A stretch of DNA of 64,000 nt from contig NZ_RQFA01000032.1 of NCBI RefSeq assembly GCF_004770155.1, positions 62,001 to 126,000 on the forward strand, in the 5' to 3' direction. The position numbers and the translations under genes were made by a program. The notes under the pieces are model-generated. The model had not been told where the DNA came from and did no database searches. It was given only the letters and a program-made list of their open reading frames with translations. Positions 1 through 8,253 of this stretch are shown here, in pieces. This DNA comes from Leptospira gomenensis (GTDB lineage Bacteria; Spirochaetota; Leptospiria; Leptospirales; Leptospiraceae). The number at the start of each line of letters is the position of its first letter. The stretch's first letter is position 1.

Positions 1-1390
<1,390 letters not shown>

Positions 1391-1486
1391 GTTAGCAACG
1401 ATTCCGAGATTTTTTTTACGAGGATTAAATTCATAAAAATCGGGTTTCTCTGAGGTTCAACCCTAATTTTGGCCGATCCTAAAAGT

Positions 1487-1852
1487 ATGGAATCCTATGA
1501 GTTCAACCAAGACGAAAACAGGGAGTTTTTATCTCTCAGCAGAGTGTTACGTGCCGCTTCTTTTTCCTTTTTCTGCTTAACCGGGGTTTGTTTTTTTTCC
1601 GCATTTACGGCGGGAGATTTCGGAAGACTGTTTTGGTTTGCGGTTCCCGGTGTTTTGTTTTTTCTGGCCGGGGTTTGGAGTTTTAGCGCAGGCATTTCCT
1701 TCAAACGGATTACGGATACGAAGGGAGAGGATTTGGATTATTTACGGATCGGGCTAAAGAGTTTACGAATCCACTTTTGGATTCAGATCACGTTCGGATG
1801 TTTCGCCGTTTTGTTTTTATTGGGAGGAGCGATCGTCACTTTGTTGTCCTGA
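1487..1852 (+). CDS. small three-helix membrane protein, unknown function
   Basis: I do not recognise the family. The 121-residue product begins with a short acidic, hydrophilic N-terminus, then has hydrophobic segments at about 24-41, 48-69 and 97-120, the last running to the C-terminus. This predicts a small inner-membrane protein with no catalytic motif. A TTG 18 bp upstream (1469) would add six residues; neither start has a clear Shine-Dalgarno, and I prefer the ATG. Its stop TGA shares one base with the ATG of the aminotransferase gene (TGATG at 1850-1854), so the two are very likely co-transcribed and translationally coupled. It may be an accessory or simply a passenger of that gene. 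Confidence 0.75.
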   Translation: MESYEFNQDENREFLSLSRVLRAASFSFFCLTGVCFFSAFTAGDFGRLFWFAVPGVLFFLAGVWSFSAGISFKRITDTKGEDLDYLRIGLKSLRIHFWIQITFGCFAVLFLLGGAIVTLLS

Positions 1853-2967
1853 TGGAGCCGAGGGAATTTTATATCGAGGACCGTCTCGAACGATATCGTA
1901 CGAATGCGCCTTGTAATTTGGGCGAAAGCGGAATCCGAAATCTCAACTACGGAGAGTTGTTGCGACGTCTGGAAATTCTTCCGGAAGAATGGAATGATAT
2001 TTCTTTGGAGGATTCTCCCAACCGCGGAGGAGCGAAGTTACGGGAAGAAATCGCGAAATTGTATCCAGGAATCGGACCGGAAGAGGTTTTGATTACGACA
2101 GGAACCGGAGAGGCTCTCTACATACTCTTTCGGCTCCTTTGCGAACCGGGAAGTTCCGTGTCGTATTTTTATCCCGCCTTCCAAGCCTTGTATGAAATCC
2201 CGAAACTCTGCGGAGCGGATCTCCATCCTGTGTCGGTTTTATCCTCGTTTTTGGAACGGAAGACTTCTTTTCTTTCCTCGAATCTGATCGGGGAATTATT
2301 CCGTGAGGGAAAGGATTTGGCGATCATCAATCATCCTCACAATCCAACCGGACTTTCTTTGGACGTTAACGCGGCGGAGGCGATCCAAAGGGAATCGATT
2401 CGACATTCTGGTTGGATTTTATTCGACGAACACTATCGGTTTTTGGATTATCACAACGAACTTTCCTGGACGGGCGCGGGCGTGAATTCGAAAAGTGTCG
2501 CCACCGGATCCATCACGAAATGTTTCGGAGTGATGGGACTTAGGATCGGTTGGATGATCGGACCGGCGTCTTTGATCGAAAAGGCGAGATCGTTTAAGGA
2601 TTATTTAACCCATACGGTTTCTCCCATTTCCGAATTTCTGACTCTAAAAATTTTGCAAAAAAGAAAGGAATTGTCGGAACGAATCCTCGACGATTTAGTT
2701 TGCAATATTCAATATTTTGAATCTATATGGAAAGAGTTGCCCGGACTTAAGGATTTCGTCTCGCCTGGAGGAGGAGTGGTGTCTTTTATTCCTTTGAAAA
2801 AGGGAATCAATTCCTCGGAATATGCGGATTTACTAATGAATCAATGCGGAGTTTTTGTATTACCCGGAAGGGATTTCGAAGCGGAAGGATGGATTCGGAT
2901 CGGTTTCGGGGAGACTCCGGAACGTTTTCGAGAGGGAATCGATCGTTGGAAACGTTTACGTTGGTGA
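1852..2967 (+). CDS. class I/II PLP-dependent aminotransferase
   Basis: Fold-type I aminotransferase of 371 residues, transferring an amino group using pyridoxal phosphate. Visible motifs are a glycine-rich phosphate loop TTGTGEA, NHPHNPTG (the Asn-Pro cofactor contact), the LFDEHYR strand carrying the Asp that pairs with the PLP ring nitrogen, and SITKCFGVMGLRIGW, where Lys223 should form the Schiff base; a C-terminal Arg in WIRIGF fits carboxylate binding. It resembles histidinol-phosphate and aspartate-type enzymes, but no substrate can be assigned. Reading on upstream is possible, but the ATG at 1852 overlapping the stop of the membrane-protein gene is the natural start. It is followed by an inverted repeat and a bidirectional terminator. 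Confidence 0.9.
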   Translation: MEPREFYIEDRLERYRTNAPCNLGESGIRNLNYGELLRRLEILPEEWNDISLEDSPNRGGAKLREEIAKLYPGIGPEEVLITTGTGEALYILFRLLCEPGSSVSYFYPAFQALYEIPKLCGADLHPVSVLSSFLERKTSFLSSNLIGELFREGKDLAIINHPHNPTGLSLDVNAAEAIQRESIRHSGWILFDEHYRFLDYHNELSWTGAGVNSKSVATGSITKCFGVMGLRIGWMIGPASLIEKARSFKDYLTHTVSPISEFLTLKILQKRKELSERILDDLVCNIQYFESIWKELPGLKDFVSPGGGVVSFIPLKKGINSSEYADLLMNQCGVFVLPGRDFEAEGWIRIGFGETPERFREGIDRWKRLRW

Positions 2968-3016
2968 GGATTGTTTTAGGTTTGCCGCAATCCCCATCCT
3001 CCAATTCGCTTTTTCG

Positions 3017-3049
3017 CGATCGGACAAAATGCAATGTTTTGTCCGATCG
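3017..3049. repeat. 13-bp perfect inverted repeat after the aminotransferase
   Basis: Arms cgatcggacaaaa (3017-3029) and ttttgtccgatcg (3037-3049) are perfect complements around a 7-base spacer. It begins 49 bases after the aminotransferase stop. No long T-run follows on either strand, so it is not a standard intrinsic terminator on its own. It could be an RNA 3' stabiliser, a terminator variant or a protein-binding site. Confidence 0.6.
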
Positions 3050-3133
3050 AACCGGGTTTTAGCGTTCAACCACGGACGTTTGAATGAGACAATTCGAAAT
3101 GATAGAATTGTGATTATCGGGAGGACCGAGTCA

Positions 3134-3167
3134 AAAAGCTGCGCTTCCCTAAGGAAGCACAGCTTTT
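3134..3167. terminator. bidirectional intrinsic terminator
   Basis: The hairpin has arms aaaagctg-c-gcttcc and ggaagc-a-cagctttt, with one C/A mismatch and the 4-base loop ctaa. It starts with a run of A and ends with a run of T, so it can act on both strands. It sits between the convergent aminotransferase gene (+) and the lipoprotein array (-), which is where a shared terminator is expected. Confidence 0.75.
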
Positions 3168-3187
3168 CGTGATAAATCGAAATTCTC

Positions 3188-3616
3188 TTAGTCGCCGAAT
3201 ACTACGGTGCAGTATCGTGAATAAGGTGCAAAGTAAACGTTAGGAATCGGAAGGATTCCCGGATTCGCGAATTTCGTAGAAATGATCGTTTTAAAACTCA
3301 CATGTCTGATCTTTTTGATATCTCCTTTTTCAGCGGCTGCTTGCACGGAAGCGTCGCCGGTGGCGAATAGGGGAATTATGAAGGAATGATTGTATCTTGT
3401 AACACAAGACATACCCACTTTACTTCCTAAATTTCCATCCGCAGGGTAACTCAAAAGATTTTGATCCAACGTTGCCGGAAAGGTATAAGAACCTAAGGGT
3501 TCGAATCCCCCAAAGCCGGTCATCGGATATTTTCCGATAGAAACGCAGTTTACTGAAACGAAAGCTAAAACGAGAAGCGCGAAGGTCAAACGAAAGGGTT
3601 GATTTCTTTTTTTCAT
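3188..3616 (-). CDS. TRL-like lipoprotein, long type (copy 1)
   Basis: Predicted lipoprotein of 142 residues. A charged MKKRNQ start and hydrophobic stretch lead to FVSVNC with lipidated Cys24. The mature part carries the array's shared features: a Gly-rich start, GMSCVTRY, the signature GDASVQAAAEKGDIKKI, and a C-terminal CTVVFGD. This pattern matches the TRL-like family, whose function is unknown. It is the last gene of a four-gene leftward array with 8-12 bp gaps, ending at the bidirectional terminator. It is closest in length and ending to the gene at 3973-4398, so the array looks like a duplicated two-gene unit. The two conserved Cys of the mature part (in GMSC and CTVVFGD) could form a disulfide. 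Confidence 0.85.
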   Translation of the reverse strand: MKKRNQPFRLTFALLVLAFVSVNCVSIGKYPMTGFGGFEPLGSYTFPATLDQNLLSYPADGNLGSKVGMSCVTRYNHSFIIPLFATGDASVQAAAEKGDIKKIRHVSFKTIISTKFANPGILPIPNVYFAPYSRYCTVVFGD

Positions 3617-3628
3617 CTTCTGCTCCTA

Positions 3629-3964
3629 TTAATTTCCGGTCACGATCGTACACAACGATTCTGTAATGACTCCGAAGAGAACCTTACTTTCTTCGTAGCT
3701 AATACTGGTCACTTGTGTGATCTTTCCGTCTTTCGCCGCGGTTGGAATCGAAGAATCTCCGACTGCGACTAAACCTAAATAGGAAGATTGGCAAGCCTTA
3801 CCTTGTTTTGGGCCGATTTTATTAAAGTATTCTTCCGAACGGCCGTTGAAGCTGTAGAAAATACCCACAGAATCCGGTCCGTTTACGCCAAAAGAAATAC
3901 AATTCCCAAAACCGATGAACAGTAGGATTGCCAAAAAAAGGTAATTAACTTTTTTTTGGATCAT
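3629..3964 (-). CDS. TRL-like lipoprotein, short type (copy 1)
   Basis: Predicted 111-residue lipoprotein with signal sequence to GFGNC (Cys22). The mature protein has GKACQSSYLGLVAVGDSSI, AAKDGKITQV and the ending CTIVTGN. These match the short protein at 4410-4745 nearly position for position and are related to the long type. It lies 12 bp upstream of the last long-type gene and 8 bp downstream of the other long-type gene, so it should share their mRNA. Function is unknown. The family assignment rests on the GD(A/S)SI-AA-GKI pattern and is moderately certain; the lipoprotein call is strong. Confidence 0.83.
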   Translation of the reverse strand: MIQKKVNYLFLAILLFIGFGNCISFGVNGPDSVGIFYSFNGRSEEYFNKIGPKQGKACQSSYLGLVAVGDSSIPTAAKDGKITQVTSISYEESKVLFGVITESLCTIVTGN

Positions 3965-3972
3965 AACTTACC

Positions 3973-4398
3973 TCAGTCTCCGTATGCGATGGTACAATAT
4001 TTTCCGCTAAAGCCGGGAGGTAAGAAACTCACGTCTCTTTTGGTCTTATAGGCTATCGACTTTACTCTTGCGATTTCACCTTTAGAAGCAGCCGCTCCTA
4101 CGGAAGCATCGCCCCATGCGATCGGCAGCATAAAGAATAAGTCGAAACGAGTTACGCAAGACATCCCTTGTTTCGTAGAAACGAGAGTCTCCGCATTTTT
4201 GTCTGCGTTTTTATCCGCTTTGGCGTCCGCAATTGTGATTACACCGAGTGAGTTGTTGTCGGTAGGGAACGTGTAAACTCCGATCGGCTCGAGTCCGTAA
4301 ACTGTGTTCATCCTTCCGTTGGCTGTTGACAAACAGTTAACGGACAAAAGAACTACAGCAACGAATACGAGGATCTTGCTGAAAGGTTTGAACTTCAT
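3973..4398 (-). CDS. TRL-like lipoprotein, long type (copy 2)
   Basis: Predicted 141-residue lipoprotein: signal to LLSVNC (Cys22), then MNTVYGLEPIGVYTFPTDNN, closely parallel to the FGGFEPLGSYTFPAT region of the other long copy. GMSCVTRF and GDASVGAAASKGEIARV follow, ending CTIAYGD. It carries an insert near residues 57-70 that is rich in Ala, Asp and Lys (AKADKNADKNAE), absent from the other copy and looking like an internal DKNA duplication. It is second in the leftward array, 11 bp after the short-type gene at 4410-4745. Function is unknown. Confidence 0.85.
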   Translation of the reverse strand: MKFKPFSKILVFVAVVLLSVNCLSTANGRMNTVYGLEPIGVYTFPTDNNSLGVITIADAKADKNADKNAETLVSTKQGMSCVTRFDLFFMLPIAWGDASVGAAASKGEIARVKSIAYKTKRDVSFLPPGFSGKYCTIAYGD

Positions 4399-4409
4399 GA
4401 AATTCTCCC

Positions 4410-4745
4410 TTAGTTTCCGGTTACGATGGTGCAGTTCTTTCTATAGATGGATCCCAAAAGAATCTTTACTTCTTCGAAAGCTACGGTGGAAACTTGGCTG
4501 ATTTTTCCTTCTTTTGCCGCTCCTGGAATGGAAGCGTCACCGAAAGCGATCAGGGTTAAAATCGCGCTCTGGCAGGACTTTCCTTCTTTTGCTCCGATTT
4601 TTGTGGAGTATTCTTCGGATCTTGCGATGTCGGAATAAAGAATTCCAGCGGTATCAAACCCGCCGACGCCCATTGTTGCACAGTTTACGATTCCGGTAAA
4701 CGCGGTTCCGATCAAAAGAAGTTTGAGAAAAAGTTTTTTGTTCAT
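4410..4745 (-). CDS. TRL-like lipoprotein, short type (copy 2), first gene of array
   Basis: Predicted 111-residue lipoprotein with signal sequence to TGIVNC (Cys22). The mature part contains GKSCQSAILTLIAFGDASI, GAAKEGKISQVSTVAFEEV and ends CTIVTGN, like the short copy at 3629-3964. It is the promoter-proximal gene of the four-gene array; a TTGACA hexamer lies 55-60 bases upstream of its ATG. The conserved GDASI-AA-GKI block is typical of TRL-like proteins. Function and ligand are unknown. Absence of other domains and the small size suggest a small surface or periplasmic-facing lipoprotein. Confidence 0.85.
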   Translation of the reverse strand: MNKKLFLKLLLIGTAFTGIVNCATMGVGGFDTAGILYSDIARSEEYSTKIGAKEGKSCQSAILTLIAFGDASIPGAAKEGKISQVSTVAFEEVKILLGSIYRKNCTIVTGN

Positions 4746-5129
4746 TCTATGAATCTCTCTGAAAATAGTTTAGTGTATCAGTTTTACCGCGATTGAATCT
4801 GTCAAATTCCTTTTAGCAAATTTTTCAATAAAACGACATAGGTTTTTCGTATGTGTCTCGTATCGAACAAAAGTTACTCCAAAGATAGACTGTTTCGGTT
4901 TCCGGAAAACGATTTAGAATTTTCGAATATACGTCGTTCCGAGAAAACGGATTTCTTTTTAGGTTTACCGATCCTAAGTTTATATATATCCTAATGCGCC
5001 GGAAGCGGTCAAAAAAGAGATAAAAAAATGCGGATTCAAACCTGCGAGTTATAAAACGGCGGTTTTTGTGTGTTTGTAGGGGGGAGCGACGTAGTAGATT
5101 TATAAAAATGTAATGTTTTTTTTCGATTC
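4746..5129. other. 384-bp gene-poor interval
   Basis: Between the start of the lipoprotein array and the stop of the unknown gene at 5130. Apart from the candidate promoter at its left edge I see no convincing gene, RNA, repeat or terminator. A reading frame on the minus strand through this interval has no recognisable protein character. Confidence 0.5.
4777..4805 (-). promoter_or_regulatory. candidate promoter of the TRL-like lipoprotein array
   Basis: Read on the minus strand, a perfect -35 hexamer TTGACA lies at 4805-4800, followed after 17 bases by ACTGAT (4782-4777), a poor -10; TACACT a little further on is another option. Distance to the first ATG (4745) suits a short leader. The -35 is convincing, the -10 is not. 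Confidence 0.45.
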
Positions 5130-6176
5130 TTAAAGGAGATTTTCGAAGATCCGGGAGGCCAGACGCGAAGGATGATAGGTGGAAATTGCGCGAGAGGCGA
5201 ATAAAGCCTTCCGTTCGGAAGCGGGGATATACAATCGGAATCGTTTTTCTCCTATCTCGAAAAAATCGGAAGAAAAGGGGTCTTGCCATTCCGACTCGAT
5301 CCTCCACCTGAGTTCCCGCCCGAAAAAGGAGATGTTTTGTTCCTCGGGTGAAGACTTCCAACGGAACGTTTCGTCGAACAAAATCCGTTCCGCCAACCAA
5401 TCGGGAAGATCCTTACGATCCAACCCTTCGGGCAGTAGGGTTCCTAAATAGTAGAACTGCGGTCGTTGTAGGTCCACGGATTTGTCCGAAGATTCTCTCC
5501 AATACCCGGAAGTAAAAAGATCGCAGAACGCTAACGGGGGCGAATAACGTTCCTCATAAAAATCCTGTTTCGAAAAGGAAGCCGCTTTTGCGGCGATCCA
5601 TCGGATATGAATCTTTCCGGGTGCGCCTTGCCCAATCCAAGCCAATGGAAGCCTATCCTTCCAATCCGCAAACGGCATCGACTCCTCGCCCGTACAAAAA
5701 GAATGGAGATAGATTCGATAAGGTTTGGGCGAAGTTAGGGAAAACGAGGACGGGCCTCGTTTCGTTTCCTGTTCCGGTCGGGTCGAACGTTTCCAAGGCG
5801 GTCCTTCCCAAGTCCATAAGAAATTTCTAATCTTCTTCCAGAACAGATAGCGGAGATTCTGCGGAAACGGAAGGTTTAGAGTTTTTGTAACGGTTAATTT
5901 CTTTTTTCCTCCCGCAAAAGATTTCATTTCCGTTTCCACAGGAAGCGAACCCTCCCAATTTGCGGGAAGTTTTCCCACATGCAAATGGTCCGCATCTCGA
6001 AGCGCCCGCCCGATCCGCCGTGGTTCGACGATGGTTTCGGTTCGGAATTCTTCCTGGAAGAGAGACCTACTTTTTTGGGTCCAACGGGTTCGTTTGCTCT
6101 GAAGGATGGGACGTAGATTTACGTTCCAGATTCGTTCCCATTTGAGTTGAAGTTTTCGGAAGTAATTGCGAAACAT
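5130..6176 (-). CDS. hypothetical protein, 348 aa
   Basis: I do not recognise this protein. It is soluble-looking, very rich in Trp, Phe, Arg and Glu, has no signal peptide, no obvious enzymatic motif and only a couple of Cys. The N-terminal 60 residues are strongly basic (MFRNYFRKLQLKWER). A start further upstream (ATG at 6314, adding 46 residues) is possible, but that extension would cover the TTGACA promoter of rpmB and start 4 bp from the rpmB ATG, so I prefer 6176; neither start has a clear Shine-Dalgarno. It is transcribed alone, divergently from rpmB. Continuous codon use similar to neighbouring genes supports it being real. The conserved-looking end is YHPSRLASRIFENLL. Confidence 0.65.
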   Translation of the reverse strand: MFRNYFRKLQLKWERIWNVNLRPILQSKRTRWTQKSRSLFQEEFRTETIVEPRRIGRALRDADHLHVGKLPANWEGSLPVETEMKSFAGGKKKLTVTKTLNLPFPQNLRYLFWKKIRNFLWTWEGPPWKRSTRPEQETKRGPSSFSLTSPKPYRIYLHSFCTGEESMPFADWKDRLPLAWIGQGAPGKIHIRWIAAKAASFSKQDFYEERYSPPLAFCDLFTSGYWRESSDKSVDLQRPQFYYLGTLLPEGLDRKDLPDWLAERILFDETFRWKSSPEEQNISFFGRELRWRIESEWQDPFSSDFFEIGEKRFRLYIPASERKALFASRAISTYHPSRLASRIFENLL

Positions 6177-6280
6177 GAGTTGGATGCGGGCAGTCTTTTT
6201 TAGGATTCCAAGATTCTCCAGTGAAAAATGAAAAAAGTCTCTTAAAATCGATCCTAAACGCCAGAAAATCGGCGGAAAAG

Positions 6281-6310
6281 TTGACACGAAACGGGCGCCG
6301 TCGATTCTAT
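6281..6310 (+). promoter_or_regulatory. candidate rpmB promoter, possibly giving a leaderless mRNA
   Basis: TTGACA at 6281-6286 is followed after 18 bases by TTCTAT at 6305-6310, a weak -10. Transcription from this pair would begin at about 6317, practically at the rpmB ATG (6318). No Shine-Dalgarno precedes that ATG. The -35 is strong and the -10 moderate. Confidence 0.45.
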
Positions 6311-6317
6311 CCATATT

Positions 6318-6599
6318 ATGGCCAGAAGATGTGAAGTAACCGGGAAAGGAACCGCCTCTGGAAACAACGTTTCCCATTCCCATATCAAGACTAGAAGAAC
6401 CTGGAAGGTAAATCTAATCAAAAAAAGAATCTTTTTGGAAGATGAAAACCGCTGGGTGACCGTTCGTCTTTCTACCAGAGCTCTTCGTACCCTCCGAAAA
6501 AAAGGTATTAAGGCCGCCATCAAAGACAACGGCGGATCCTTAGGCGTTCTTGCCCCGAAAAAATACGCGGGAATTCAAAAGCCGGCTCCAAAAGCCTGA
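6318..6599 (+). CDS. rpmB: 50S ribosomal protein L28
   Basis: Large-subunit ribosomal protein L28, 93 residues. The start [20 protein letters not shown] and the block [15 protein letters not shown] are typical of the family, followed by the conserved [13 protein letters not shown] segment (here [16 protein letters not shown]). A short extension rich in Lys, Pro and Ala follows. It does not carry the paired CxxC zinc motif found in some L28 forms. The ATG directly follows a candidate promoter with almost no leader. The 3' end overlaps the predicted start of nth by 50 bases in another frame, implying co-transcription and possible translational coupling. Confidence 0.96.
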   Translation: MARRCEVTGKGTASGNNVSHSHIKTRRTWKVNLIKKRIFLEDENRWVTVRLSTRALRTLRKKGIKAAIKDNGGSLGVLAPKKYAGIQKPAPKA

Positions 6600-7245
6600 T
6601 CCTGCGTTTCTCACTTGGTTTTCCCGAATCTTTTCGCTTTTGAGAAAAGAATTCGGGAAAGTCGAAACCCCTCTTCATTACCAAAAAGACTACGAACTTT
6701 CGATCGCCGTAATTCTGAGCGCTCAGTGTACGGACGAACGGGTCAACCAGGTTACTCCCGGGTTATTCAAATCCTTTCCCAGTTTGGAATCCTTTGCGGA
6801 AGCGGAACTTCCCGAAATAGAAAAACTCATCTTTTCCACGGGTTTTTATCATAACAAAGCCAAATCGATTCGCGGGTTCGCCCGAACTTTGTTAAACGAA
6901 TTCGGAGGGAAACTTCCTCGGACGATCGCGGAACTCACACAACTTCCCGGGTTCGGACGGAAGACGGCGAACGTGGTTTTGTCCGAAGTACACGGAATCG
7001 TAGAGGGGATCGTTGTTGATACCCACGTTAATCGTCTTTCCAAGGTTTTGGGTCTTACCAAAAGCAACGATCCCGTTCAGGTGGAAAAGGATCTGATGAA
7101 TCTTCTTCCGAAAAAATACTGGCGGGACATTTCCCTCTATCTTATATTTTTAGGAAGAAAGTGTTGTAAGGCGCACCGTACTTTTTGCGAGGATTGTGTT
7201 CTCAAAATCGAATGTCCTTCCTCGCTTGTTTTAAAAGGAGATTAG
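6550..7245 (+). CDS. nth: endonuclease III (DNA glycosylase/AP lyase)
   Basis: Base-excision repair glycosylase that removes oxidised pyrimidines and cleaves the abasic site. From the TTG start it is 231 residues. HhH-GPD features are [13 protein letters not shown], the helix-hairpin-helix [13 protein letters not shown] with catalytic Lys138, and VDTHVNRL with Asp157. The 4Fe-4S cluster ligands are Cys206-x6-Cys213-x2-Cys216-x5-Cys222, the standard spacing. The first 40 residues are extra relative to E. coli Nth, and a TTG near 6639 could be the true start, which would remove the overlap with rpmB. Its stop lies 9 bp before the thioesterase ATG, so rpmB to uvrC reads as one operon. Confidence 0.94.
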   Translation: MPRKNTREFKSRLQKPDPAFLTWFSRIFSLLRKEFGKVETPLHYQKDYELSIAVILSAQCTDERVNQVTPGLFKSFPSLESFAEAELPEIEKLIFSTGFYHNKAKSIRGFARTLLNEFGGKLPRTIAELTQLPGFGRKTANVVLSEVHGIVEGIVVDTHVNRLSKVLGLTKSNDPVQVEKDLMNLLPKKYWRDISLYLIFLGRKCCKAHRTFCEDCVLKIECPSSLVLKGD

Positions 7246-7254
7246 AATATTCTT

Positions 7255-7677
7255 ATGGAAGTTTTTATCGATCAAAAGTTGGAAGGAATGGAATTGGCCA
7301 CACAACATATCGTCATGTCGAGAGATCTCAATCAGCACGGCTTTCTTTTCGGCGGACAGATGTTGGCTTGGATCGACGAAGGATGCGCCATGTTCGTCAT
7401 GGAAAAGATTCGTTACTCCAATATCGTTACGGTGAGTATGTCGGACGTCGTGTTTCGCAGTCCTGGCTTGCTCGGCGACATCATCCAGATTTTTTCCAAG
7501 ATCGATAAGATCGGAAACAGCTCGATCACAATACGAAACACTTCCATCGGAAAAAGCCAAAGAAGAAAGGAACTCAAGGAAATCATCGATTGTAAGATCA
7601 CCTACGTCTGTTTAGACGATAGCGGAAAACCGTTTCCGTATTTCCGCGATCATTTCGAACTGCAGGATCTAAAGTAG
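7255..7677 (+). CDS. hotdog-fold acyl-CoA thioesterase
   Basis: Protein of 140 residues hydrolysing acyl-CoA thioesters, related to YciA and the cytosolic acyl-CoA hydrolase family. Visible family features are MSRDLNQHGFLFGGQMLAWIDEGCAM, in which the Asn-x-x-G-x-x-F-G-G stretch and the following Asp form the active-site hotdog helix, and the strand VTVSMSDVVFRSPGLLGDII. A single hotdog domain implies it works as a multimer. Chain-length preference is not readable. It sits between nth (9 bp) and the GGQ rescue factor (3 bp), with no clear functional link to either; membership in the operon may be incidental. Confidence 0.9.
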   Translation: MEVFIDQKLEGMELATQHIVMSRDLNQHGFLFGGQMLAWIDEGCAMFVMEKIRYSNIVTVSMSDVVFRSPGLLGDIIQIFSKIDKIGNSSITIRNTSIGKSQRRKELKEIIDCKITYVCLDDSGKPFPYFRDHFELQDLK

Positions 7678-7680
7678 ACG

Positions 7681-8244
7681 ATGGCTCTTCGTTTTCCAGT
7701 TTCCGCGGAAAAGGAACAAAAACTTGCGGAGCGTATGGACTTTTTGCAGATTCGCGAATCGGATCTAGAAGAAAGTTTTACCAGGAGCGGCGGAAAAGGC
7801 GGTCAGAATGTGAACAAAGTGTCCACGGCGGTTCACATCAAACACAAACCCACAGGGATCGAAGTCAAATGTTCCCTCTATAGAACACAGGGCCTCAATC
7901 GTTACAAGGCCCGCGCGATCCTCTGCGAAAAGGTAGAAGAGCGTAATTCCAAGACCTCCGGAATCATTTCCGAATCGGACCGTAAACTGATCCGAAACAA
8001 ACGTAAGGACGCCAAACGAAAAAAGGAAAAATATTCCCGGAAAGGAAAAGGTCCCGTTCCGGTTTCCTCAATCGATGAGGAGAATTTTTTGGAATCCGAT
8101 TTCCATTCCGCAGAAACGAACCAATCGGATGTTGAAGAAGCCGAGTCGCAAAAAGCCGGTTTTGCCGGCGAAGAGACGGAAAAAACTTCCCGAACTTCGG
8201 AAAAAACTTCCGGATACGATTCACTGGATCAAAATCTAAATTAA
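7681..8244 (+). CDS. GGQ-domain ribosome-rescue factor (ArfB/MTRFR-like)
   Basis: Release-factor-related protein of 187 residues lacking the codon-recognition domains of RF1/RF2. The catalytic domain carries SGGKGGQNVNKVSTAVHIKH, with the peptidyl-tRNA-hydrolysing GGQ at about 39-41, and RTQGLNRYKARAIL. A basic segment (KLIRNKRKDAKRKKEKYSRK, about 101-120) follows and should enter the mRNA channel as the ArfB tail does; after it comes an acidic, Ser-rich tail of about 60 residues not usual for ArfB. It probably frees stalled ribosomes in a codon-independent way. The start is the ATG three bases after the thioesterase stop. The specific subfamily is inferred, the GGQ domain is certain. Confidence 0.87.
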   Translation: MALRFPVSAEKEQKLAERMDFLQIRESDLEESFTRSGGKGGQNVNKVSTAVHIKHKPTGIEVKCSLYRTQGLNRYKARAILCEKVEERNSKTSGIISESDRKLIRNKRKDAKRKKEKYSRKGKGPVPVSSIDEENFLESDFHSAETNQSDVEEAESQKAGFAGEETEKTSRTSEKTSGYDSLDQNLN

Positions 8245-8253
8245 CTTTTTATT

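Noticed and set aside
4825..5400. 191-codon minus-strand frame crossing the gene-poor gap.
   Set aside because: Arg/Phe/Ser-rich without motif; overlaps the better-supported gene at 5130.
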